Of a stretch of DNA of 64,000 nucleotides, positions 19,887 to 31,702 are shown piece after piece. The notes below the pieces were generated by a model, which worked only from the letters and a program-made list of their open reading frames with translations, did not search any database and was not told the DNA's origin. Every line of letters starts with the position of its first letter. Positions within the stretch are counted from its first letter, which is position 1. Made by a program: the position numbers and the translations under genes. The stretch is from Neodontobutis hainanensis (lineage: Eukaryota > Chordata > Actinopteri > Gobiiformes > Odontobutidae): the NCBI GenBank assembly GCA_024349245.1, contig JALDNG010000898.1, forward strand, positions 48,716-112,715, in the 5' to 3' direction.

Positions 19887-21863
19887 ATGTGTTTTCAAAT
19901 TCCTACTGTCATTTCTACACGGACATTTTCATCTGTTTTACGCAAAGGAGATGCAACCATAACAATCTGCATGTTATATCACCGTCCATAACTGCCTCTT
20001 CTACTTTCTCAATAGGCTTGTGGAACTGCCAGTCTGCTGTGAACAAAGCTGATTTCATTACCGCTTTTGTTCAACATTCTGGTCTTTCAGTTGTAGCACT
20101 TACAGAAACATGGATCAAACCAGAGGACTCTGCCACTCTCGCTGCCCTCTCCCATAATCACACTTTCTCCCACAGTCCTCGCCTCACAGGAAGGGGTGGA
20201 TGGACCGGATTACTTATCCCTACTGACTGGAAGTTCAAACAGCTAGCACCCTTGTGTGACAACAGCTCCTTCGAGTTCCATGCTGTTACCATCACCTACC
20301 CTGTTAAAAGTCACTTTGTAGTTATCTATCGACCCCAGGTCAGCTTGGACATTTCTTGGAGGAGTTGGATGTGCTTCTTTCATCCTTCCCTGAGGATGGT
20401 ACTCCTCTGGTGGTATTAGGAGACTTCAACATCCACCTTGAAAAGCCACAGGCTGCTAACTTCAATAACCTGACTGCATCATTTGACCTCAAGCAGGTCT
20501 CCACATCAGCAACTCACAAGTCTGGTAACCAACTAGATCTCATCTACATAAGACACTGCTCCGCTCGGCATACTCAGGTCACGCCTCTGCACACTTCGGA
20601 TCATTTCTTCATAACTCTTGACCTCGATCTAACTTCTCCAGACACCGCAACAGTTTTACCGCTGGTCACTTTCCGACGTAACCTGCGTTCACTCAGTCCC
20701 TCCCGCTTTTCCTCTGCCGTCTCTTCTGCGCTTCTCCCTCTTGAGGAGCTCTCGCTTTTAAACACCAACACTGCCACTGACACTCTGTGCTCCACTCTTA
20801 CATCCTGCCTGTACAACTTATGCCCTCTTATATCCAGACCAGCTCGTACATCCTCGTCTGCCCCCTGGTTATCCGATGTTCTACGTGAGCATCGCACCAG
20901 CCTCCGGTCAGCTGAGAGAAAATGGCGCAAGTCAAAAGATCTCACTGACCTCTCTATCTACCAGTCTCTCCTCTCTAATTTCTCTGCTGATGTCACTTCT
21001 GCAAAAACTGACTACTACCATTCTAAGTTAAGCAACTCACCTGACTCACGCACTCTCTTTAAAACCTTCTCTGCCCTCCTTTGTCCGCCTGCTCCCCTCC
21101 TTCATCAGAGTTAACAGCTGATGATTTTGCGTCTTTCTTTGTAAAGAAAACAACTGCCATCAGCAGTCAGTTTTCTGCGCCAGCACCTGTTGAACTCTTT
21201 CACACCTCTGATACGTGTTTGCTCCCCTCTTTTTCTCCTCTAACTGAAGCGGACGTTTCCAAGGTCATTAGTTCTAACCACCCTACCACCTGCCCGCTGG
21301 ATCCCATCCCCACACATCTCCTTCAGGCCATCTCTCCATCTGTCGTGCCTGCTCTCACCCACATCATCAACTCATCTCTCTCCACTGGTTCATTCCCCAC
21401 AGCTTTCAAAGAGGCCCGCAACACACCACTACTTAAGAAACCCACTCTCAACCCTTCACTATTAGAAAACTACAGACCGGTTTCCCTCCTTCCCTTTACT
21501 GCCAAAGCTCTGGAGCGAGTTGTGTTTAACCAGCTCTCCTCCTTTCTCACACGGAACAACCTCCTGGACCAGAACCAGTCTGGGTTCAAGAGCGGACATT
21601 CCACTGAAACTGCACTGCTCTCAGTCATGAAGCCCTGAGACTGGCAAAGGCAACATCCAAGTCATCTGTCCTCATCTTACTGGATCTGTCTGCTGCCTTT
21701 GACACCGTTAACCACCACATCCTCTTGTCTTCTCTCAGTGCGATGGGTGTCTCTGGAATGGCGTTGCAATGGTTCAAGTCTTACCTCTCAGGTAGGTCAT
21801 TCAGAATATCCTGGAGAGATGAGGTCTCTGAGCCCCAACATCTTAATACAGGGGTGCCACAGG
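19887..21863 (+). pseudogene. L2 LINE endonuclease-reverse transcriptase frame, first partial copy
   Basis: From ATG 19887 (MCFQIPTVIS): endonuclease motifs LTETWIKPED, LVVLGDFNIHLEK, NQLDLIYIR and TSDHFFI, then linker NHPTTCPLDPIPTHLLQ and RT motifs NYRPVSLLPFT, NQSGFKSGHSTE and LLDLSAAFDTVNHH. Frames shift at the C-run near 20335 (4 Cs against 5 in the copy at 22865) and at ~21628 (missing TC in ATGAAGCC). It ends abruptly within GVPQ. An L2 protein nicks DNA and reverse-transcribes its own RNA; this copy cannot, lacking the YADD box. Confidence 0.87.
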
Positions 21864-23881
21864 CGTTCACTCTCACCTGCTCGCCGCCTGGTTTCGTTTG
21901 AGTTGTTTACGGCCTTTTGGAGGCGTGATCAAACGCCAGCAGCGCTCTGCTATTTAATCCGTGGTTTAGTCGAAGTCAGTAGGAGAAGCAACTTAGCAGC
22001 AGAAGCCTACAGAACCGTGTAAGTGTATTTGATTCTTGTCATTTTTGAGCTTAGTGCCGTGTTATTGCTGAGAAAACCGCTCTGTGCATTACTACGACTT
22101 TGTCACGTGGTGCACCGGCGTTCACTCTCACCTGCTCGCCGCCTGGTTTCGTTTGAGTTGTTTATGGCCTTTTGGAGGCGTGACCTGCTGAATTCAATTC
22201 TTGAATCAGACGGGTATACAAGTGTGAACCACCGCGCAGCGGTCGCGCAGCCCTAATCGCGTGAAGACCTAAGAGAGTAAAGACCATCGACTCTACCTGC
22301 ACTCGACTCCACCGAGCAGGGCACTTGAGTATTGCACTTTTGTACCAATTGTTTGCACTTAAAACTTACTATTTATACTTTACTCTCTACTGTCTATTGT
22401 TTTTTCTGCTCCTCTTCAATGTGTTTTCAAATTCCTACTGTCATTTCTACACGGACATTTTCATCTGTTTTACGCAAAAGGAGATGCAACCATAACAATC
22501 TGCATGTTATATCACCGTCCATAACTGCCTCTTCTACTTTCTCAATAGGCTTGTGGAACTGCCAGTCTGCTGTGAACAAAGCTGATTTCATTACCGCTTT
22601 TGTTCAACATTCTGGTCTTTCAGTTGTAGCACTTACAGAAACATGGATCAAACCAGAGGACTCTGCCACTCTCGCTGCCCTCTCCCATAATCACACTTTC
22701 TCCCACAGTCCTCGCCTCACAGGAAGGGGTGGAGGGACCGGATTACTTATCCCTACTGACTGGAAGTTCAAACAGCTAGCACCCTTGTGTGACAACAGCT
22801 CCTTCGAGTTCCATGCTGTTACCATCACCTACCCTGTTAAAAGTCACTTTGTAGTTATCTATCGACCCCCAGGTCAGCTTGGACATTTCTTGGAGGAGTT
22901 GGATGTGCTTCTTTCATCCTTCCCTGAGGATGGTACTCCTCTGGTGGTATTAGGAGACTTCAACATCCACCTTGAAAAGCCACAGGCTGCTAACTTCAAT
23001 AACCTGACTGCATCATTTGACCTCAAGCAGGTCTCCACATCAGCAACTCACAAGTCTGGTAACCAACTAGATCTCATCTACATAAGACACTGCTCCGCTC
23101 GGCATACTCAGGTCACGCCTCTGCACACTTCGGATCATTTCTTCATAACTCTTGACCTCGATCTAACTTCTCCAGACACCGCAACAGTTTTACCGCTGGT
23201 CACTTTCCGGCGTAACCTGCGTTCACTCAGTCCCTCCGCTTTTCCTCTGCCGTCTCTTCTGCGCTTCCTCTTGAGGAGCTCTCACTTTTAAACACCAACA
23301 CTGCCACTGACACTCTGTGCTCCACTCTTACATCCTGCCTGTACAACTTATGCCCTCTTATATCCAGACCAGCTCGTACATCCTCGTCTGCCCCCTGGTT
23401 ATCCGATGTTCTACGTGAGCATCGCACCAGCCTCCGGTCAGCTGAGAGAAAATGGCGCAAGTCAAAAGATCTCACTGACCTCTCTATCTACCAGTCTCTC
23501 CTCTCTAATTTCTCTGCTGATGTCACTTCTGCAAAAACTGACTACTACCATTCTAAGTTAAGCAACTCACCTGACTCACGCACTCTCTTTAAAACCTTCT
23601 CTGCCCTCCTTTGTCCGCCTGCTCCCCTCCTTCATCAGAGTTAACAGCTGATGATTTTGCGTCTTTCTTTGTAAAGAAAACAACTGCCATCAGCAGTCAG
23701 TTTTCTGCGCCAGCACCTGTTGAACTCTTTCACACCTCTGATACGTGTTTGCTCCCCTCTTTTTCTCCTCTAACTGAAGCGGACGTTTCCAAGGTCATTA
23801 GTTCTAACCACCCTACCACCTGCCCGCTGGATCCCATCCCCACACATCTCCTTCAGGCCATCTCTCCATCTGTCGTGCCTG
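21864..23881 (+). mobile_element. L2-clade LINE, second partial copy (tandem duplicate)
   Basis: Begins inside a first-type 5' monomer (CGTTCACTCTCACC, with TTTACGGCC), followed by a full monomer at 21937-22183 and the reading frame. Offset to the first copy is ~2527 bp, so 19337-21863 and 21864 onward form a direct tandem duplication. It is cut at 23881 by the junction of the large segmental duplication. Copy B has a single uninterrupted L2 instead. Confidence 0.88.
22419..23881 (+). pseudogene. L2 LINE endonuclease domain with start of RT linker, second partial copy
   Basis: This has the best-preserved endonuclease in the window. One frame runs from upstream of ATG 22419 to 23291 and includes LTETWIKPED, GRGGGTGLLIP, VVIYRPPGQLGHF, LVVLGDFNIHLEK, NQLDLIYIR and TSDHFFITLDLDL. 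The frame breaks near 23265 (a short deletion relative to the first copy). The linker (NHPTTCPLDPIPTHLLQ) follows, and the L2 ends at the duplication junction before any RT motif. Confidence 0.87.
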
Positions 23882-23882
23882 C
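23879..23882. other. Junction of the large tandem duplication (CTGC microhomology)
   Basis: Left of the join is L2 sequence (TCTGTCGTGC); to the right is the copy-A head sequence (CCATGGGCC). CTGC is shared by both parents (636-639 and 42410-42413). Such a short overlap fits end-joining or replication-based repair rather than homologous recombination, or an assembly join. Confidence 0.85.
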
Positions 23883-25190
23883 CATGGGCCGGGAGATTCA
23901 AAAGCGTCGTTACTGTCACAACTAGCCAAGCCTTTTAGCATCAGCGTTGTACACCGAGTAAAATTGAGTCTTTCAAAGTTATTCGAAGTCCACTGGAGAA
24001 GGTTTAGCGGCTGTGTTGCTGGCTTAAACTTGCTCGAGAAAGTTAGATTTTAGTCAAGCTAACTCTTTAGCAGGCAGGAAATCTTCAAAAATAAAAGCGA
24101 GGCAACTTCCTTTTGTTGGCAGGCTGGCAGGAAGTAAGCTACTTTGAACAGCTTTGTGAAGGAAACTTTATCGCGGCAAGCTAAACTTGCAGGCTTTAAA
24201 GTACAAAGAAAATTTACTCGTTACGAGGTCCGGAGCTTGTGAGAGGTTTGAGGGCCTCTGACCCTGAGCGGACAAGAGGTCCAGTGCGAAGTGAAGAGGA
24301 GGCGGAGAGTAGTGCAGAGAGAGCGTGTTTTTGACCAGCGGTCACTTTTAACACTTTTGACAGGGTGTGTCTTACGGAGGAAGGCATTGCTTTGGGGAGT
24401 TTAAATGTTTAAACTAAGTCTTAAACATTCCTTTTGTTTCACCCTATTTTCCTTGGTTTTAAAACACACAAACACATTCGTACTTGCAGGATTATGCAAA
24501 GAAACATTTGTCAGACTTATTATAAAAACATATATTCATTACATTTTATTAACATAAAACGTAACTCTGTAGGAATGGAAGGAATTAGTTGACTTGTAAA
24601 ACTCTGCATCCTGAAACAAACAGTATATTTGTTAGTACATTCACAATCTTTCTAAGTAATAAAATAACAAAATGTCCTTTAATGAAATAACACCAATGTC
24701 CTTCTTGAGTGCAGAGTCATTTGTCAGTTAAACCAAAAGGGGTAGTGTTTGACCATGCCCGAACGACTATGATCAAAGACATTTTCAACTGTTAATCAGG
24801 ATTAGAATAAAGTGTTCTCAGAAAGCTGGATGGACACCTTATCTACAGGATTCTGCTTTTGGACATGGCGCCTAGCAGTCTGTGATGTTCCATGTGTCAC
24901 CTTTGACACGGTGCTGGGTAGAACGAAGATCCAATTCTTATAAAAGCAAAACAAAGTCATTAATAAGTTTCCTGTCCTTAGCAAAACACGTTGGTGTCCT
25001 TTTATCTGAAAGAAAACGGGTTAGCATGTCTTCTTCTCAAGATTTACATCCACGGCCTGTCTCTGGAGGCCGATGGTGAAACAACAGTTGTTAATCTTGA
25101 AGACCCTTAGTGAAACAGTTTGGAAGTCTGTAAGTGATTAAACAAATGTTATAATCCGTGTGGCGTTCTGGAGGCTGATCTGCTACAAGG
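23883..25190. other. Unassigned low-copy segment at the head of copy B
   Basis: The counterpart of 640-1961, differing by scattered 1-3-base indels and substitutions (for example CTCTGACCC against CTACGGCCC near 24258). It includes the same ~65-codon frame (24882-25079). Because the duplication is recent, the frame's preservation is no evidence for coding. No function could be assigned. Confidence 0.45.
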
Positions 25191-26312
25191 CGTTTATTAG
25201 AACAGACTGTAGACCTGCAGTAGAACAGACCGTAGATGAGCAGTAAAACAGACTATAGATTTGCATTAGAACAGACTTTAAAAGTGCAGTAGTAGAGACT
25301 GTACACGTGTAGTAGAACAGACTGTAGATGAGCAGTAGTACAGACTGTAGACTTACATTAGAACAGACTGTAGATGTGCATTAGAACAGACTGTAGGCGT
25401 GCAGTAGAACAGACTGTAGACGTGCAGTGGACGAGACTGTAGTAGAGCAGTAGTACAGACTGTAAACTGGCATTAGAACAGACTGTAGAGCAGACTTCAG
25501 AGCAGCAGTAGTACAGACTCTAGATTGGCTTTAGAACTGACTATAGACAAGCATTAGAACAGGCTATAAACGTCCAGTAGAACAGACTCTATATAAGTAT
25601 TAGAAAACACTCTAGATATGCTTTATAACAAAATGTAGAGGTGCAGTAGTTCCGACTGTAGACGAACATTAGAACAGACTGTATATGAGTATTGGAAAAC
25701 ACTCTAAACATGCTTTAGAACAGACTGTAGAGGTGCAGTAATACAGACTGTAGATGAGAATTAGAAAAGACTGTAAACGTCAGTAGAACAGACTGACAAT
25801 GTGCAGAAGAATAGACTGTAGAGATGCAGTAGTACAGACTGTAGACAAGCATTAGAACAGACTGTATATGAGTATTAGAAAACACTCTAGACATGCTTTA
25901 GAATAGACTGTAGAGCTGCAGTAGTTCAGACTGTAGACGAGGATTAGAACAGACTCTATATGAGTTTTAGAAAACACTCTGCACATGCTTTAGAACAGAT
26001 TGTAAAAGGTGCAGTATTTCTGACTGTAGACGTGCATTAGAACAGACTGTATATGAGTATTAGAAAACACTCTAGACATGCTGTAGAACAGACTGTTGAT
26101 GAGCAGTAATACAGAATGTAGACTTGCATTAGAACAGACTGTAGATGTGCAAAAGAACAGACCGTAGATGAGTAGTAAAACAGACTATAGACTTGCATTA
26201 GAACAGACTGTAAAACTGACTGTAGACGAGCATTAGAACAGACTTTAAACATCCAGTAGAACAGACTGACAATGTGCAGAAGAATAGACTGTAGAAATGC
26301 AGTAGTACAGAC
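25191..26312 (-). repeat. Satellite A array, copy B, left of BED-hAT
   Basis: 23-bp monomers as in 1962-3047, with small monomer gains and losses. Copy B has an extra GTGCAAAAGAACAGACCG monomer pair near 26150; copy A has an extra stretch near 2255-2290. The final 8 bases GTACAGAC (26305-26312) are the hAT target-site duplication. Confidence 0.94.
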
Positions 26313-29300
26313 TAGGGCTGTAGCGATACACTAATCTCACGATACGATATGATACACGATATTCAGCTCACGACGATACGATATATATCACGATATTCAG
26401 CCAGCGATACGATTCGATACAATTCGATATAAATCGATACACTTACATCATTTTCTGAAAGATTGGGGACAGAGTGATTTTGGTGACATCTTGTGAGTAT
26501 TTAATTAATTGAACTAAAAACAATATATGTGCAAGTGCTGGACAAAATGAATCAAAGATGTGTTGAGAAAATTATTTCCATTTATTGAAACAGTGCAAAC
26601 TGTAGCTTACAAGCATTTGAAAAGTAAATAAAGTGCAGTATTGCAATTAACAATGGAGTTTTCAAAAGTGCAGCAAGTGGCCTGTTCTGAACTTTCTTTG
26701 ACAGCTTTTAGCTTGACACTGAACATATGTAGCCAGTCTAGCCACCAGGTAAGTAAACATAGTACCATGGCTTCTGTACCATCCACTAATACAAGTCACT
26801 AAGAACAAATAAACCATGGCAGCCAATAATTCAAGTCCACAGGAGCAACATTTAAGCCAACTTAAAATTGTACCCATCTTAGCAGAGTATCTTAAGGACT
26901 TAAGTGAACACTAGTAAACGGAAAATCTCCTCTCCACATAACTGCAGACCAAGTGATCTACATTGTCTTCAGATTTTTGTTCAGGAATAGAATCTGATCA
27001 ACATGCTCTGGGAGAAGTGCACTTCTCTGAGCAGTGATGATGTCTCCGGTGGAAAAGACCCTTTCTGATGAAAGCGCTAGTGCCAGGGATACAGAGGTAC
27101 CTTTTAGCAAGTTGTGACAAGAGTGGATACAGATACTGGTGCTCCTTCCACCAGACCAGTGGATCTTCTTTCACTTCCAGGAGATCTGCCTCCTTGGCGG
27201 GTCATCTGCTCCTTGGCCTCATCCTCTTGGGTATTTGTCTTGGGTCGTGCTGCACCAACACCGTATCGTTCACCAAGAAGGGCAGCCAGTGGGCAAGACG
27301 GCCTAGGATTCCTGGGTGGAAGACGCTGACCTTTAAATAAATAAACAATAAAAAACCGCATTACTTATAGCACATTCCATAATGCCTACACAGGATCAGA
27401 CAACACAGTGCACTTCACTGGAAACAATGGGTGATACTGACCTTGATTGATTTCTTCTTCCATGAATTGCTCTCCTTCATCTACAGCTTCTTCTTCTTCT
27501 TCTTCTTCTTTAGATGCCATCCCCTCATCATCAGCACAAGCATTTGCTGTCCACTCTTCATCCACACTCCCAAGTGACTAAATTAAATAAGTCAACATGA
27601 AATTAAATTCATGAGCTTTTATTGAATAAACCTTTTAATTATATATTTAATGTATGCCTTTAAACCTGTTAACATTATAGTATTTATGCTTTATAAACTA
27701 TTTAATATTTATCCATTTTGAACTGTTAACTGTTAAGGATTACTCTCGCCAGAAGATGACGGATACGGATTTAAAGTTGAATGCAAGGCCAAAGGTAAAA
27801 CCTAGCAGTACCATCTGCCTTACCTCTGATGGCTGCATGCTCAGTCTTGCAGCCTCTACAATCAGTCCATCATAAACGTCCTCCCTTTCATTTTCAGTCA
27901 GGAAGGAAGACTTTTGAATCTTGGATCCATCGCTGAACATGCATGGAGAGTTGCCTTGAGGTCAATGTACCTCTTCTGAAGATCCCCAGCCATGGCAGCC
28001 TTCATCTCTTTTATGACTGCAGATTCACCTTCGATCGGTTTCAGTCCGTTGATCAGTGTGTCCTGGAGAGGTGCGACGACTGACAGTGTGGGGTCTTCTC
28101 CTTGGACATGTACTGTGTAGCCTCCTTCATGGGCTTCAGCGCTGACTACTTCTTCAGCTGTTGTCACGTCTGACTCAGTCAGTGTGCACAGATCCTTCTC
28201 GGTCTTCCTGACTTCACTGGAGAGCAGGGCTTCGCAGATGGCGGTTGTTGCTCTAGGAATCTTTCTAACATGTCATGTGCGCTATTCCACCTGTATTTAA
28301 ATAAAAGAAAAATATACTTTATTTATAGACCTATAGCGCAATTCACAGCATGGATGCACAGAATGCTGCTTTACATAAATGGCAAAACAAATTATTAATA
28401 AAAAAAACAAAATATACTATTGAAAAGTATCCACACACTAACCTGGTAACCACATCCGTCATCAGCTTGTGCTCTGGTAGTCGTAGAAGCCTCTGTTTCT
28501 CTTTCAGCATGTGGTTGGCTGTGGTGCTCCGTCTGAAGAAATTCACAATGCGTCTCACCCTTCCCAGCAGGCGTGCGACTGCTGAGATTTTGAGGGCACG
28601 TTGTGCAGCTAGATTTAGTGTGTGAGCATAGCATTTGACATGAAGTGTGAATGCTGCCTTCTCAGCTGCGATTGTCATATTTGACGCATTGTCAGTGGCG
28701 ATTACTGGATTCTTTTCTGTGATTCCCCACTCAGCGAGGGCCGTTTTGAGATGTTCTGCCAGGTTGTGTCGGTGTGACTCTCGGGCATGTCCCTGGTTTG
28801 TAAAACATGCGTAACAAGCTCCCATTCCTTGTTGATAAAGTGAGCCGTGATGGTGACATATGCTTCAGTTGTCGCGAGGTCCAGCCGTCGCCGCGTCAGG
28901 GCAACTCTCTCGCGCTGGCCAGGGCGGCTTTGATGTGTGCCCTTGTTTGAGCGTACAGCCTGGGAATACAAACCTTGGTGAGGTGTTCGCGGGTTGGAAT
29001 AGGATAGCGGGGCTCCATCGCGTTCACCATGCGCCTAAAGCCGGCGTTTTCCACCACAGAATACGGTCTCAAATCCTGACAAATAAAGTAGGCGATAGAC
29101 TCTGTGATTTTCTGCGACCTTGGTGAAGCAGATGGAAACTTGTGGGAACAACCACCATCGATGTCCAGTGTGGTTTGTTTTGGGTCACGCGGCCGCAGCT
29201 TCTTGGGGTCCTCCGTTAGAATTACCTTGTTCGGGTGGTGACGTTTTAGGTGGGCTCGTAGGTTGGTGGTATTTCCAGAGTATTTCACCTTCGTGTCACA

Positions 29301-29654
29301 CAGCTTGCAAACCGCGATGCTTTTGTCTAAATCGTCGCTTTCTTTCTTCTTTTTAAATCCAAAGTGCTCCCACACATCTGCTTTTAAGCAGGAAGGTGCT
29401 GGATTTATATTCGCCGCCATTTTCTTGAATCTCCTCGCTCTGACTGCGTAAACAGGTAGACGTCGGCGTCTGTAACTTGCTCTACAGCTACACTAGCGGC
29501 TGGCTGACCAAATCGCTCTTCATGCAACGTGAGCGGGGTAAACACGGGGATTTAAATGGGACTTATGTATCGATACTCGCGGCTTAAAATCGATACTTTC
29601 TTAAGGAAAAAATATCGATTTATATCGCAGAATCGATAAAATTGCTCAGCCTTA
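26313..29654 (-). mobile_element. BED-finger hAT DNA transposon, copy B
   Basis: The same insertion as 3048-6377, inherited through the segmental duplication. Target-site duplications GTACAGAC lie at 26305-26312 and 29655-29662, with the same TAGGGCTGTAGC and TAAGGCTGAGC ends and CGATA-rich subterminal regions. Length is 3342 bp. The 12-bp length difference reflects scattered indels. Confidence 0.93.
26958..29420 (-). pseudogene. hAT transposase with BED zinc finger, four exons, copy B (broken)
   Basis: The model matches copy A: exons 28443-29420, 27824-28290, 27442-27577 and 26958-27330, with GT-AG introns between. The BED finger (CKLCDTKVKYSG, with the paired His in HLKRHHP) and the exon 1 core (VIATDNASNM, YAHTLNLAAQRALK) read well. 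Exon 1 is in frame at the site where copy A is shifted (~29012) but shifted at ~28913, where copy A is in frame. Near 27046 a 3-bp deletion removes one residue of FSTAGDII, exactly where copy A has a stop codon. So neither copy is intact, and their lesions are largely independent. Confidence 0.85.
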
Positions 29655-31279
29655 GTACAGACTGTGACGAGCATTAGAAGAGAGTGTAGATCTGCTTAAG
29701 AACAGACTTTAGAAGTGCAGTAGTAGAGACTGTAGATGTGTAGTAGAACAGACTGTAAATGAGCAGTAGTAGAGACTGTAGACTTGTATTAGAACAGACT
29801 GTAAACGTGCAGTAGAACAGACTGTAGATGAGCAATAAAACAGACTGTACACGTGCAGTAGAACAGACTGTAGATGAGCAGTTGTACAGACTGTAGACTT
29901 TCATTAGAACATACAGTAGATGTCCATTAGAATAGACTGTAGATGTGCAGTAGAACAGACTGACGAGGTGCAGAAGAATAGACTGAAGAGTTGCAGTAGT
30001 TGAGACTTTACACGAGGATTAGAACAGCCTGTACATGACTATTAGAAAAGACTGTAGACATGCCTTAGAAGAGACTGTAGAGGTGCAGTAGTACAGACTG
30101 TAGACGAGCATTAAAACAAACTGTAGATGTGCAGTAGACCAGACTGTAGACGTGCAGTTGAACAGACTTTAGAGCAGCAGTAGTACAGACTCTAGATTGG
30201 CTTTAGAACAGACTGTAGATGAGCTTTAGAACAGACTGTAGAGGTGCAGTAGTTCAGACTGTAGATGAGCATTAGAACAGACTGTATATTAGTATTAGAA
30301 AACACTCTAGACATGCTTTAGTACAAACTGTAGATGTGCAGTAGTACAGACTGTAGACGTTTTTTAGAACAGACTGTAGACTTGCAGTAGAACAAACTGT
30401 AGACGAGCAGTAGTACAGACTGGAGAATTCCATTAGAACAGATTGTAGATGTGCATTAGAACAGACTGTAGATGTGCAAAAGAATAGACTGTAGACATGT
30501 TTTAGAACAGACTGTAGAGTTCCAGTAGTACAGACTCTAGACGACCATTAGAAAAAACTGTAGATGTGCAGTAGAAGAGACTGTAGACAATTATTATCTA
30601 TTAACAATAGAAAAGACTGTAGAGGTGCAGTTGAACAGACTGTAGATGTGTAGTTGAATAGACTTCAGAGCAGAAGTAGAACAGACTCTAGATTGGCTTT
30701 GGAACAGACTGTAGACGAGCATTAGAACAAACAGTAAACAACCTGTAGAACAGACTGAGAATGTGCAGAAGAATAGACTCTAGAGGTGCAGTAGTACAGA
30801 CTGTAGATGAGGATTAGAACAGACTGTATATGAGTATTAGAAAACACTGTAGATATGCTTTAGAACAGACTGTAGAGTTGCAGTAGTTCAAACTGTAGAC
30901 GAGCATTAGAACAGACTGTATATGAGTATTAGAAAACACTGTAGACATGCTTTAGAATAGATTGTAGAGGTGCAGTAGTTCAGACTGTAGACGAGCATTA
31001 GAACAGACTGTATATGAGTATTAAAAAACACTCTAGACATGCTTTAGAACAGACTGTAGATGTGCAGTAGTACAGACTAGAGACTTGCATTAGAACAGAC
31101 TGTAGATGTGCATTAGAACATACTTTAGAAGTGCAGTAGTAGAGACTGTAGATGTGTAGTAGAACAGACTGTAGACGTTTATCAGAACAGACTGTAGACA
31201 TGCAGTAGAACAGACTGTAGATGAGCAGTAGTACAGACTGTTGACTTGCATTAGAACAGACTGTAGATGTGCATTAGAA
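29655..31279 (-). repeat. Satellite A array, copy B, right of BED-hAT
   Basis: The counterpart of 6378-8574 with a single, not duplicated, 542-bp block. It ends at ATTAGAAAAG, next to the TTTCATTGTTTATTTATGG spacer, about one monomer earlier than copy A. Confidence 0.94.
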
Positions 31280-31702
31280 AAGTTTCATTGTTTATTTATG
31301 GGCCAAAGTACTTAGTAGAAAACAAGAAGAAAGTTTTTATTCTAAATTTTCTTTATGGAATGGTAAAGTTGCCAATTTGGTGTACAAGAAAAACAAAGTT
31401 GAAGAAAGTGGGTGTATAGATCCTATTTTATTGACAAAATGTTTTGTAAAAAAAAGGTTAAGCGGTAGAGTATCTTTTTTATAGCATAACACACAATGTT
31501 CAGTCTTTTTTTAATTTTTGCGAATTTAAAAACTTTCTGTGTGAGCCTGATGGGAATGGAAGTTTTAATCTAAACATTCTCTAAAGTGAAAATGAATGAA
31601 AATAAAGGTGGAATTGATAAATGAGATTTGGCAAGAAAAAAAAAAATAGAAGATTTTTTTTTGAGGTTGTAAATATTTATGTAAAAAATCCCAATTGTTA
31701 TT
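31280..31702. other. Unassigned spacer between satellites A and B, copy B
   Basis: The counterpart of 8575-8982. It differs chiefly by longer A and T homopolymers (for example the A-run at ~31635). Nothing recognisable was found in it. Confidence 0.5.

Larger units (their letters stand above)
19159..21863 (+). mobile_element. L2-clade LINE, first partial copy in copy A
   Basis: Starts CAGCAGCGCTCTGC directly after TGTTCTA of satellite A. It has two tandem 5' monomers (19159-19408, 19409-19651), then the endonuclease and reverse-transcriptase frame. At 21863 it stops in the RT motif GVPQ (GTGCCACAGG) and jumps to CGTTCACTCTCACC of a 5' monomer. The 3' half is missing here. The intact layout is seen at 40218-44037. 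Confidence 0.9.
636..23881 (+). repeat. Large tandem segmental duplication, copy A (23.2 kb)
   Basis: From the GCTGCCATGGGCC at 634-646 onward, this interval matches copy B (23882-42413) element by element and in the same order. The shared blocks are the unassigned segment, satellite A with the BED-hAT, spacer, satellite B with the nested hAT, LINE and Rex3-like stack, satellite A in plus orientation, and the L2. Copy A is 4.7 kb longer. Three local events account for this: an extra 542-bp satellite block (7011-8094), a 1.74-kb templated insertion (12451-14193) and a 2.53-kb L2 tandem duplication (junction at 21863/21864). The copy ends inside an L2 reading frame. Confidence 0.9.
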
